From: Myrica gale
Lineage: Eukaryota; Streptophyta; Magnoliopsida; Fagales; Myricaceae
Direction of reading: 5' to 3'
Assembly: GCA_963930655.1 (NCBI GenBank)
Contig: OZ005602.1
Location: 3,727,501 to 3,791,500 of the forward strand
DNA: 64,000 bases
Shown here: positions 14,848-24,536 of the stretch, in pieces
Layout: every line of letters begins with the position of its first letter
Position numbering within the stretch: the first letter of the stretch is position 1
Notes under the pieces: generated by a model
Seen by the model: only the letters and a program-made list of their open reading frames with translations
Database searches by the model: none
What the model was told of the DNA's origin: nothing
Program-made: the position numbers and the translations under genes

Positions 14848-15630
14848 ATTGTAGGGTACATTTTGTACTATCATTCTAGTTTTGGCTAAAATATTTGTCC
14901 ACTCCTGCCTTGTTTCTTTAATAATTATCGCTTCTAAACTGTCAAACCCTATGCATAACATCTTAAATTATTGATAGGTTTATATTTTCACCCTTAAATT
15001 TTAGTCACATTTCACCCTTAAATTGTAGGGTACATTTTGTACTATCTACTTGTAATTTAGAACAAAATTCATGTTTTTCATCTATAAATATTAGTGATGA
15101 AATCTTGTTTCAAAATAAAAATTATTAATTTATGTTCAAATTGATCGCTGACGGTGTGAAATCTACAATGTTGAATAGTTGATAGTGAATTTGCAAAATA
15201 TAATAAAATTAATAATTTAAATTGGAAAGGGTCTTAATTCTAATAAATTGATGAAAAGTATATTTAACTTTAATACAATCTTAATTATCAAATTATAATA
15301 TGAGGTCTAAAGTATAAACTTAAGAGTAGATTGTTTAAAGTATAACATAAAAAAGCCTTTATTTACTAGGAGCATTATTCTCTCCGGCGTCCAATAGGAG
15401 GCTTCCCTGACCCTCCTGGCCGTAGACACAGCAGTCGAAACCTGCCCTAAGGAGTACAAAGCAGTCAAAATCAGTCTAAAGACGAGAGTTCCTCGTAGAT
15501 TCCATTTCCCAAATTGAAAATCAGTCTCCCCATCTCCATTAAAATCCTGAAAGCTCACTCTCTCCCTCTCATTCCCTTCTCCTCTCTATCTCTCTCTCAT
15601 TAATACCACCAACCAGTTTCCACACCCCAC

Positions 15631-16893
15631 ATGTCAGAGAGCTGCAACTCCCGTCACTTCTCATGGCTAATGAAATCCTGCTTCCCCAACCCCAACGATA
15701 CCAAATCCTTATCCCAGAACACGACCCTCTTTCACCCTCAAAGTATTGTTAACGCCCACTGCGCCGCCACCACTGTCTCCTCTCTCCCGGATGATTTGCT
15801 TCTCGAATGCCTCTCACGCGTTCCGTCTTCCTCTCTCCCGTCTCTGTCTCTGGTTTGCCGCAGGTGGGTCCGCCTCCTCCACTCCCCCTACTTCTTCGAT
15901 CTTCGCCGACGACTCTGCCGCCTACGGAACGTTATCTTCGCAGTCTCCGCCACCGACTCCGGTCTCTACGCCGCCAGTCTCTGCTTCCAGAACGAGGGGC
16001 TCTGGAAGGTTGCTTTCTTCCTCCCCTACGACGCCGTTTCGTTCGGGAATTTCCATGGCTTGTTGTCCCATGCGCGGCTGTGCGCCGTCGGACCCAGAAT
16101 CTACATCATCGGTAGCAATGCGATGGTGCGCTACGACACGTGGTCGGGGACGGTCGTTGCGAGGTCGGCGATGATATCCCCGAGGCAGAAGTTCGCGACG
16201 GCTGTGGTTTCGGGCAAGATATACGCCACTGGGGGTGGTTCGAAGACGACTGCGGTGGAGGAGTACGACCCCGAAACCGACACGTGGTGCGTGGTGTCCC
16301 ACGCCCCCAGGAGGCGGTACGGCTGCATCGGGGCCTCGATGGAGGGAGTGTTTTATGTAATCGGGGGACTCAAGATCGGTGCGGCCGGGGACGAGCCCGC
16401 TCGGGCGGTTCCCAACGCCGAGGCTCACGTTTACGCCAGTTCGATGGATTTGTACGACGTGGAGGCACGTACGTGGTTGAGAAGCCGAGCGCTTCCCGGC
16501 GGCGGCTGCGTTGTAGCGGCTTGTGCTGCGGCGGGACACGTGTACGTTCTTGCCAGCCACGCCGTGGAGCTTTCGTTTTGGAAATTCGACGCGCGAAGAA
16601 AAATCATTGGTATTTGTAAAGGCAGCCATAGCAACAGTAACAGTAGTGGGTTTGGGGAGTGGTGTAGATTAAAGAGCCCTCCGCTCCCGTTGCAAATTAG
16701 ACTGGACAGCACCCTTAGGTTCAGTTGCGTAGGGGTGGAAGAGAAGGTGGTGTTGGTTCAGTTGAGGAGGAGTGGAAGGAGTGTGAGAGAAGGGCTCGTC
16801 TTGGTGTACGATTCTGCCGGCGGAGACTGGAGCAGAGGGGCGGATCTGCCTGAGGTGATTCGACGTGCCGCATGTGTGTGTGTGGAGTGCTGA
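15631..16893 (+). CDS. F-box/kelch-repeat protein, single exon
   Basis: F-box proteins are the substrate-choosing part of SCF ubiquitin ligases; the F-box binds SKP1 and the kelch part binds the target. The 420-codon frame is uninterrupted and clearly more GC-rich than its surroundings. An F-box sits at about residues 50-95 (SSLPDDLLLECLSRVP, then LSLVCRRWVRLLHSP). Kelch-type motifs follow: GKIYATGGG with YDPETDTW (about 195-220) and GVFYVIGGL with DLYDVEARTWL (about 235-285). The N-terminus SCNSRHFSWLMKSC is distinctive; from memory it resembles the Arabidopsis At5g26960 type, which is not verified here. The ATG at 15631 follows a CT-rich leader. The target protein cannot be inferred. Confidence 0.88.
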   Translation: MSESCNSRHFSWLMKSCFPNPNDTKSLSQNTTLFHPQSIVNAHCAATTVSSLPDDLLLECLSRVPSSSLPSLSLVCRRWVRLLHSPYFFDLRRRLCRLRNVIFAVSATDSGLYAASLCFQNEGLWKVAFFLPYDAVSFGNFHGLLSHARLCAVGPRIYIIGSNAMVRYDTWSGTVVARSAMISPRQKFATAVVSGKIYATGGGSKTTAVEEYDPETDTWCVVSHAPRRRYGCIGASMEGVFYVIGGLKIGAAGDEPARAVPNAEAHVYASSMDLYDVEARTWLRSRALPGGGCVVAACAAAGHVYVLASHAVELSFWKFDARRKIIGICKGSHSNSNSSGFGEWCRLKSPPLPLQIRLDSTLRFSCVGVEEKVVLVQLRRSGRSVREGLVLVYDSAGGDWSRGADLPEVIRRAACVCVEC

Positions 16894-16984
16894 ACAGAGC
16901 GTTTCGTTGCTAAGTTAGTTACTCGCTTCCCGGCGGATACGTTAGGGAACTTCAAAAGCACCGGGCATCAAGATTATAGTTTCG

Positions 16985-17260
16985 TTATCGCCCGCAATGA
17001 GGAAAGCTCATTGATGCCCTTCTCGGTGCTCAAAAGGAGGCGGAGAATTGTGATCGTCTTCAGGGTATAGTTTCTGTTTTCCCCGACTGATTTGCTTCGA
17101 GCTTTATGGGCTTCTAATTCTTTGCTTGTATCATCAGGTTAGGAATTTGTTGGTATTAGCTTAATTTGAATCTGAATTCCGAAGTCAGATAGTTGTAAGA
17201 AGTGTATGATCACAGAGATTCTGAACCCCTAGAGAATTGGTAAAAAGCAAGCTTTCAGGC
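16985..17260 (+). pseudogene. Fragment of beta-tubulin exon 1 plus intron 1
   Basis: From about 17003, gaggaaagctcattgatgcc, followed by a stretch containing aaaggaggcggagaattgtg and cgtcttcagggtatagtttct, matches the end of beta-tubulin exon 1 (about 8770-8838) and its donor. Similarity continues into the intron (tttgaatctgaattccgaag then tcagat, against tatctgaatctgaagtcagat at about 8930). Because intron sequence is included, this came from DNA duplication, not from a processed mRNA. It is in the same orientation as the intact gene, about 8.2 kb away, and has no coding value. Confidence 0.75.
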
Positions 17261-17261
17261 T

Positions 17262-18291
17262 AGTGTTTTTATATTCTAATTGCTTGCAGAAAATGCCCTG
17301 TCAAGTTGTCATTTGGTTGGGTGAAACTTCATGATTACTTGAGTATCCTATGGGGATAGTTTGGAGGAGTTGGTAGATCCCCTCTATCACCTGGTACCCT
17401 TCCATATTGTTTCAAACTTTCAAATGTTTTTGTGTTTTTTTCTCTTTGGTTTTTGTATGGGTCACAGAGATATAGAAATTTAGAAAGTGGGGGTGGGATG
17501 ATGTTATTGGATCTAGACAGAAGTGGGTCCAGTTTTTTTGTGCTGTTGGCTACTTCAAATCCAGATCTAATAGAAAACTGCCAAAATAAGTACATTTCCT
17601 GGCCAAGAAGAAATTTTTTTATATGTTATATTGGGCATCATTATTAGTGCTTAATGCCCATTGTTAGATAATCTACCAGGTTAATATAGAAAATACTAGG
17701 ACAGATGAGATATTATGGGTGTGATACTCCATTGGCTTCTCGATCTGTTTCCGAAATCATCTCGTCCTTGTTGGAGCGGTGAGTTGAAAAGGAGAAGTGG
17801 CCAATCAAGCGTTATGGCCGGGGGGGACCCGTTTACTGACTTTCTTTGTTGATGAGCGCGCTATATCGAGAGGTTGGACAAAATGTCATTTTCCTCGGGT
17901 CTTTTTTGTTTTGGGCTGTCACTGTTGATTCTACTTTGTGTTGCTTGTAAAAGAGAAAAGATGGAGAAGATTGGGTGGAAGATCGTTGTTTGCTGGGCGT
18001 GAAAGAGAGAGACGTGAGAGAAGAGAGAGTGAGGAAATATGATTATGCCACAAACAATTCTATTAGTATAGACAGACTAAAATGATGATGCCACAAACAA
18101 TTTTTAGTAATAACCATAAAAGTTGAGCTGCAAGCCTTCATTCCACACTGGTTTTTGCAGCTACTGAAGAAGGGGGAAAAACCCAAAAGATACTAATAAA
18201 AAAGCTAAAAGATCATAACGGCAGAATGATCTCCTCTTCCTCTATAGACTTTGCCAAGTAAAACTGATGGCATGATGCGCTTGAAAATCTC
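17262..18291. other. Gene-free spacer
   Basis: No gene is recognisable. The part next to 18292 is the 3' flank of the minus-strand cyclin. Confidence 0.5.
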
Positions 18292-18498
18292 TTATGTTGA
18301 GTTCTTCAAGGATTTGCTTGAAAGGCTTTTGGCTGGAGTGAGAAGAGCTACAGCTCCCCTGTCTGAAGAGGAGAATTTCCGATAAACTGCACGGAGCTTG
18401 CTTTCTGCAGCAGCAGCATGCAAGCTAACCAACATCTCTCCGCACTCCCTATTACCATTGGAAAGTAGAACCAAATCAGTAGTGGTGAGAGAGCTTAC

Positions 18499-18531
<33 letters not shown>

Positions 18532-20867
18532 TAGCTGATCTTCCGAGTAGCCTGTATGGTGCTTTAGAGTTTCAGTCCAGAAAGGGCTCTTGTCAAGGGT
18601 ACATCGTGCAGCATAAACAGCCGAAGCAGCAATTACAGATGGGCGGTATGAAGTAACAATAGAGTAGTGCGTTAAACCAAGTTCAGCTAGGAAAAACACC
18701 ATATTCTCCATCTACATAATCGCAAAAAGCAAACAGATTAATCCAAATTAGATGCAATATCAGAAAACTTATTTGAATCAGAATCGAAATTTATGCCCAC
18801 CTCTTTATCCGATTGAACAGAGGCTTTGATATATCGAACAAGGAAGACATAGGGAGTGGGGACTGTCAACAACCATTCCAGCTTTTCCAAGATTGTTTTC
18901 TCCATGACCAGAATTTGTTCTTTGACGTATGCATTGTCTGAAATGCAGACGAAGTCATTGACCTGCCATTTCCAAAACCCAAGAAGATTAGGCAAAAAGA
19001 GAACTTTGAGTAAAAACCAAAGCATTTGAAGAAAGTTTACTACCTCTGGTGCCCAAATCTCTTCATACTTGCTTGCAATCAGCAGTGATCCCATTCCAAC
19101 TAGCTGAAGTTCCCTCCTAGATGCAGTTCTTAACGAAAGGAAACGATCCACAACATTTATTGCAAGATAGAGGGTCTCCGGCATGAGTTCAAATTTGCGA
19201 TGGACTTCTATCAACCAGTCTACAAGGATTGATCTCATCCTAGCAGTTAGATCTGACTGCGTAACTATGTAGTCGTGGATTTGACTCGAATCCTGCCTCA
19301 GCAAAAATTCTAACATCAGATAAAAAGAAAGGGAAAGAAGAAGAAGAAGAAAGAGGCATCAGACGTTTGAAATGCTACCTCTGCATGCTTGTAGAACTTG
19401 TACATGTCATCCACGTACTCAACTGCTGCCAATTCGTTGTCAACATCAGCCGCATCGATGTTTTCTATTGGATCCTTCGGCTTATTGGTGAGTCCACAAG
19501 CAGCCTGATCTTCATCGAGTTCAGTACAGAAGGAAGAAATAGAAACCGACACTCATAAATCAGAGCAGAGCAGGGCTAATAATATTGAAAAAACTCACCT
19601 TGCTTCGAGCAGTGAGGGTTGAAGTGAAGGTCCTGACATTCTTCCTTGAGGTGAATCTTGATTTTCTTCCGGCAGCACATTTACTCTCGTCTTCTTCATC
19701 AGAGCTAATCACAATCACCTCATCGGTGTTGGGCTTCGTGAGAATATTCTTTTGAGGAACAATAGCCTTCGTTGCTGCACGGCCTTTCCCAACACCGACC
19801 ATATTACCAGCTACAGCATCTACAGCTGCTGCTATTGGCTTCTGCAGAATTCAAGAAATTCAATTGGTGAGACTGAAATTCAAGGCTTGAACTCAGAGAA
19901 TGGTTCAACGAAATTAGTTTCTGACTCCACCTTGTTCTTCTCAGCTGCAGCTTGTGCATTACCCAATGTCCTGCCAGGCAAAAAAATTATTTTGTGAGCA
20001 AGCCGTGCCTTGGGGGGTGTTGGGATGGAGAGGGAGAGAGGAAGAGAAAGAGGTAGACCTTGCAATAGGCTGAGAAATCTGTGCATGAAGCTTCCCTTCC
20101 ACAGCTCTCTCAGCAACCAGATTACCAATATCTTGAAGAACGCGCCTGGTCCTTCCTTCCACTGGTACATTCTTTTGCTTCCCTTCACCTGAAAATACAG
20201 TCGGAAATAAGAATACCAGGATCTGGGACAGAAATTTAAAAAAGAGCCACAAAAACCAAATCGAGCAATTAAATTTAAATGCAATTACGATGTATAATCT
20301 TGTACAGCGGGAGATAAGATCATGAAATATGTCTTGTCGATGTTAGAGAAACAAATCCCTAACGAGCACTACAACACTAAGTGAAAAAAACCAAAAGTAA
20401 TCAAAGACTAGTTCTCATTAGTTGTCAACGACAGGGCACTAAGTTGCACGAAACAGAGGCCCCGAAAACAAAATTTTATGTCAATCCCTGCATATACAGA
20501 TCAATGATCTTTTCTTTATCTTTACTATTTCTTTCTCGTGTCCTAATATTCACTTTCTCCCAAATCTTTGCACAACATGGGCAGATTAGTTGGTTAACTC
20601 AGGAAAACCAAAGAAACAGACTTTTAATGATTCGCCAAAACATTCAACAATCAAAGAACAAAGATTCCACGGATTTAATTAAAATTTTGCCAAAAGAAAT
20701 CCCAGATTCCGATTAAATAAGATATTCTAAGGAAACAAAAAACCATCAGGTCCCACCAACAGATCGAAAAAGGAAATAAAAAAGAAAAACCCAGTTGAAG
20801 ATTCAATCCTCGCGGAAATGGAGGTACCTCTGGGCTGTTGCAGAGGAGCAATAGCTCTTGAGGCCAT
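18292..20867 (-). CDS. CYCB1: B1-type mitotic cyclin, nine exons
   Basis: This cyclin activates CDK at G2/M and is destroyed by the anaphase-promoting complex. Exons, in reading order, are 20867-20828, 20188-20059, 19970-19931, 19841-19599, 19504-19379, 19292-19044, 18962-18801, 18711-18530 and 18448-18292. All have GT-AG borders and join to 442 codons with no break. The destruction box RRVLQDIGN is at residues 28-36 (RxxLxxIxN). A Ser/acidic stretch (ISSDEEDES) precedes the cyclin box. The cyclin core includes MRSILVDWLIEVH (from residue 212), then the MPETLYLAINVVDRFLS segment, LIASKYEEIWAPE and VPTPYVFLVRYIKAS. The C-terminal cyclin fold has FFLAELGLTHYS and AASAVYAARCTL. The start lies in MASRAIAPLQQPRGEGKQKN, the usual B1 opening. 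Upstream MSA boxes fit mitosis-specific expression. Confidence 0.96.
18501..18524. repeat. (GA)n microsatellite in cyclin intron 8
   Basis: Twelve GA units lie directly beside the donor site of exon 8 (on the minus strand the intron begins gtaagctctctct). Confidence 0.9.
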
Positions 20868-21142
20868 TTCTTGCTCTTGTTCTTGAGAGTTATAGCGAAA
20901 TACTCCTCCAAAGCTCGATAAAAGCGATGACAGAAACACTTGGAGACGACTGTTGTGCGTCTCTCCTCCTCCTTCTTCAGCGTCTGTGGTCGCCACCTCG
21001 TCGACCGCCTACAACCAACCTCTCTTCTTCTCTCTTTCCCTCTGTCCCGCTCTCTCAAGTTTCTCTCTCAGATTCAACGGCTTTCGTCTTTGCAGCGTTA
21101 CTTTCTTTCTTTTTACAGGATTTTGAACTTGAGAGGAATATT

Positions 21143-21152
21143 TATTTATATA
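21143..21152 (-). promoter_or_regulatory. TATA box of CYCB1
   Basis: TATATAAATA read on the minus strand, about 280 bp upstream of the cyclin ATG. Confidence 0.65.
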
Positions 21153-21179
21153 TAAGAAAAAGTACGAAACGCTGCAAGC

Positions 21180-21190
21180 CCCAACGGTCA
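21180..21190 (+). promoter_or_regulatory. MSA element 1 (MYB3R site) of CYCB1
   Basis: cccaacggtca matches the mitosis-specific activator consensus YCYAACGGYYA at every position. It lies about 30 bp upstream of the TATA box. MSA boxes are bound by three-repeat MYB (MYB3R) factors in G2/M genes. Confidence 0.8.
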
Positions 21191-21229
21191 AATACTTTAT
21201 GGAAATCTAACCGATAGATGGATGTGAAA

Positions 21230-21240
21230 TCCAACGGCTA
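21230..21240 (+). promoter_or_regulatory. MSA element 2 of CYCB1
   Basis: tccaacggcta is a second full match to YCYAACGGYYA, 50 bp from the first and in the same orientation. Confidence 0.8.
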
Positions 21241-21293
21241 CGTGCCCTTCTCTTATTTGGTAAGCCACGCTGTTTTTGAGCTTTAGGATTTTC

Positions 21294-21304
21294 TAGCCGT
21301 TAGT
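21294..21304 (-). promoter_or_regulatory. Probable MSA element 3 of CYCB1
   Basis: Read on the minus strand this is actaacggcta, which fits the MSA consensus at all but the first position and has an intact AACGG core. Confidence 0.55.
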
Positions 21305-23156
21305 CGTTCGGGCTTTCTGCAGGATTAGAACTTTGGGTCACTCCGAGCTGTACATATATTTTGTTTTGGGCGAGACTTTCACTTTCGATCCGGTTCGTTT
21401 GGCCCATCATGGAAATGGGCTTCACATCTCCTCGGTTTTTTTAATGTGCTTAGTCACACTCCCTGTTATTCCTTAATTGTAATGGATCGGGATCCTCTGT
21501 AATTTGGGTGACCGTACGGGTCAGGTGTGTGTCTGGGTCCCGTGCGGAACTCACTCTTTTGTGTCCCTCTCTCTTCTATTGTCTTTGACCGAATTGCAGA
21601 GTATCTCGATCCAATATATATATATATATAATGTTCTTGCCATTTCATTCTCCTTTCATAGCCTCACAATTCATCTCGAAACTCATGCACAGGAAATGTT
21701 TTCTTCATGATTCACTTCTTGACTGGTATCTTCATTTGTCTTGTTGTTCTTCATGATTCATGGATTTCTTGACTAATTTCTTCATTTGTCTTGTCGTTGT
21801 CTTGAAGTCGAAGCCATGATTGAATCAAAGGAGCCGTCAATTACATATAAATAAATTTTAGGGGCTAAAATGCTAAAAAAAAATAGTTAAGAAAGAAAAA
21901 AAATATGCAAGGATTTTTGGGAAGCTAGGGGGCCATGGCTACCGTTGGCCGTCCCTACTTGAAGTTCCTCTTCACGTGACTTGTTATAATACTTACTCTC
22001 TCGTGACTTTGTTAGTGACTCTACTCCTATTTTTAAAAATCATTTAAATAATATGGGTATTGTGCAATAGATATATAAATAATAGGTTTAAATACATGGT
22101 TAGCTCATCAACTATTATGGCTTCAACACTACACAATACATTACTAATTTTGTTACATTTTTTTTCCTAAACTACCAATTTGTGTACACTTTGTACCATC
22201 TATCGTTAATTTTGCTAATTTAGACTAATTTTTTTTGTCATTATATTTTGCAGTCTGATCCGGTCCATACCTTTTGACAATCCGGACCGGACCGTATTTA
22301 TTAATATAAAAAAAAATATTTTTTTTAAATTTTTAATACAAATTACAAACTTAAAAAGTTTAGTTTTAACAATTTTTATATGTCATTCCCCATTCGAAAT
22401 TAACCTAAAAAAAGTAAAACAATTAAAAAAATGAATCCGGTCCGGTCCTCTATATAAGTACAACCGGAAATTTGGATTTTCGATCCGAAAACTGGACCGA
22501 ATTTTCAATTGTGCAGCCCTAATCAAATTCTTACAATAATACGCCAGAGCTTTTACAATGTGTAGCTTCAATGGCAATACTTGACACCCCAATTGTTTCA
22601 TTTTAAGTACAAATTTAATGTGCTTGCTAATTTAGGAATATACTTTTTACCTATTGATGGGAAAGGAATAAATTGGTCCAAGTGGCCCAAGCCCACTCCA
22701 TAGTAAAGACCAAGAAGCCCATGTTGAAGGGCCATAACAAAGGGGACAAACTCGAAAGAACACCCCATAGATAGACAACCTCCCCTATGAAAATTCCCAT
22801 AACAATCTTCCCCTACACATATCATGATGTATCAATAATCTATTTTTTTCTCATCAAATCATTATTTTTTATTATAATAAATATAAACAATTCATTAAAA
22901 TAATTTATCTCTTTACTTTTTCATCAATTTCAATACCCTAAAATTTTAACCTCCCCAAAATTTTAATACTCAAACACAACTGCCGCAAAGTTGGATTAAG
23001 CCAGAGTAATGGAAGCTACTCATAGACCGTCTTTTTCAATCTGATTCATTTGAAAGCTCCCTAACAAAAAGGGGGACCCACGAAGGAAAAAAAGATAATC
23101 TCTTCCATAACAAGACATACTCCTGATGTGATTAAAGGGAAAAAAAGACCAACTTA
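21305..23156. other. Gene-free spacer
   Basis: Holds a (TA)n run near 21617, a roughly 57-bp tandem duplication at about 21705-21800 (ttcatgattca, then ttcatttgtcttgt), and paired ggaccggacc / ggtccggtcc phrases at about 22258-22450. No gene is seen. Confidence 0.5.
22840..22985. mobile_element. MITE, family C, inverted copy
   Basis: The reverse complement begins ggcagttgtgtttgagtatt and continues ttagggtattgaaattgatg, closely matching the element at 2953-3100. Confidence 0.55.
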
Positions 23157-24126
23157 TGATAGACCACGGTCCCAATTTATTTATGTGGAGTAAAAGGAGA
23201 GACGTGCTGGGTTTTTGAAGACTTGGTTATAGTGGTTGTTGACTGTTTTGCATGTGTTAGCTAATATTTTGCATTCAGTTATTGTGTCTTTATTTTAGAA
23301 AGTTGTGGTATTAAGTTTAGGAAAAGTTGTTAGTAGTTGTTTAATTAAATTATACTTGAAGCTTTAATAAAAAAAATGCATATTTTTAACTAAACAACTT
23401 GAGGTTCATTCTCACTCAAAGAGAATTATATCACTTTGCTATAGCTCTGACTAAGGCCTATCAATGGTATCAGAGGCTGGTTCAATGACTACCCGCAAAG
23501 AGAGAATCAAGCGTTTAGAAGCAATAGTTGGCAGCCTTTAAGAATGCTTCTACCAAATGAAGCTTGGTGTTGCTGGCAAACTCCACCAATTGGAAGCTCC
23601 GATCAACTGCTTGTCCAATGCTTTATTTTCTCCTAGTGTCGGAACCAGTCATCACTACAATGACCTTTCTCGCACCATAAGGGCAGAGAATAAAGATGAC
23701 ATGAATGGAGGCCTTCAATTTTTTTAATAAAAAATGGCTAAATTCGAGTTTCCAAGGTTCTCTGGTAATGATCCTACTAAGTTGTTCAACCACATCGATC
23801 AATTCTTTGAGTATCAATGCACTACAGAAGCACAAAAGGTTTCCTTAGAGTCATTCCATGTCGAAGGTAAAGCCAAGCAATAGTTGCAATGATTGCCCGA
23901 ACGATGACATTGACAGTTTTTTGAGTTGAGTCTACTGAAAAAGGGGTATTGATAGACCAAAATCTCAACTTTTTTACGTAGAGTATAAGGAGAGACATGC
24001 CGAGTTGTTCAGACTTGTTTATAGTAGTTGTTGACTGTTTTACATGCGTTAGTTAATGTTTTGCATTCAATTATTATGTATTTATTTTAAGAAATGACGT
24101 CTTTATTTTAGGAAGTTGTGATATAG
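23157..24126 (+). mobile_element. Ty3/Gypsy-like LTR element remnant
   Basis: A 307-bp LTR (23157-23463, TG to CA) is followed at once by tggtatcagag, a primer-binding site matching initiator tRNA-Met. Gag-like sequence comes next (KFEFPRFSGNDPTKLFNHID near 23735). A purine-rich tract (aaaaagggg, about 23938) then precedes a partial second LTR from 23950. The whole is under 1 kb, lacks pol, and the right LTR is cut off. This is an old, internally deleted and broken fossil. The LTR copies differ at many sites, so it is much older than the Copia at 28017. Confidence 0.75.
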
Positions 24127-24296
24127 TCGTTCCGCAGCCCGTTGCAAACCAAGCAGGCCGGTATCTCTTGCCATCATCACCTATAAATCTAACAGAAAAA
24201 TCGCTTAGAAAAAAAAAGGTAGGAGAAAGATCATGAGTAAATTGTTTTAAAAAAAAGCGATCCTTCTCCAGAGAAAACACGAAAAGAAACCTTTTG
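24127..24296. other. Short spacer with tRNA 3' flank
   Basis: No gene is seen. On the minus strand a TTTT run at 24282-24285, about a dozen bases past the tRNA end, would serve as the Pol III terminator. Confidence 0.5.
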
Positions 24297-24369
24297 TGGA
24301 GATGCAGGGGATCGAACCCTGTACCTCTCGCATGCAAAGCGAGCGCTCTACCATTTGAGCTACATCCCC
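24297..24369 (-). tRNA. tRNA-Ala (anticodon TGC)
   Basis: The 73-nt minus-strand sequence starts GGGGATGTAGCTCAAATGG and ends CATCTCCA. The 7-bp acceptor stem GGGGATG/CATCTCC pairs with a G-U at the third position, the G3:U70 pair that marks alanine tRNAs. The anticodon arm TCGCTTTGCATGCGA carries TGC. The T arm has GGTTCGATCC. The A box (TAGCTCAAATGG) and B box are intact and there is no intron. CCA is not encoded, as usual in eukaryotes. It lies 167 bp upstream of eIF2B-gamma and points away from it. Confidence 0.97.
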
Positions 24370-24536
24370 GATTGCTACGGAACTCCTTAAGGTTAAATAT
24401 AATTAGTGTTTTTAATGCCTTCCTGAACACAATTCTCCCCCATAGCAGAAGAGGAGAGACAAAGGTGAAAGGGAGAGAAACCCCACGAAACCCACCCACT
24501 TCTCTCTCTCTGTCTCCCTCTCCCTGCTCTGCTCCG

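Larger units (their letters stand above)
11364..15630. other. Gene-free, MITE-rich spacer
   Basis: The beta-tubulin 3' region is followed by AT-rich DNA with at least three MITE copies, listed separately. No coding frame with recognisable content was seen. A short duplicated phrase (aagcttgaagaacttggcctcc, in near-identical form) occurs at about 12617 and 12695. The phrase ttgtagggtacattttgtac is repeated at about 14853 and 15024. The last 100 bases are CT-rich and probably form the F-box promoter and leader. Confidence 0.5.

Noticed and set aside
15922-16629. 235-codon open frame on the minus strand
   Set aside because: Antisense to the F-box/kelch gene. Long reverse frames are expected in such GC-rich coding DNA, and no domain is visible.
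20675-21058. Reverse frame upstream of the cyclin start
   Set aside because: Covers the 5' UTR and first intron of CYCB1. The real start is the MASRAIAPLQQPR exon at 20867.
24074-24499. 141-codon reverse frame
   Set aside because: It runs straight through the tRNA-Ala gene and the truncated LTR. No domain is seen.
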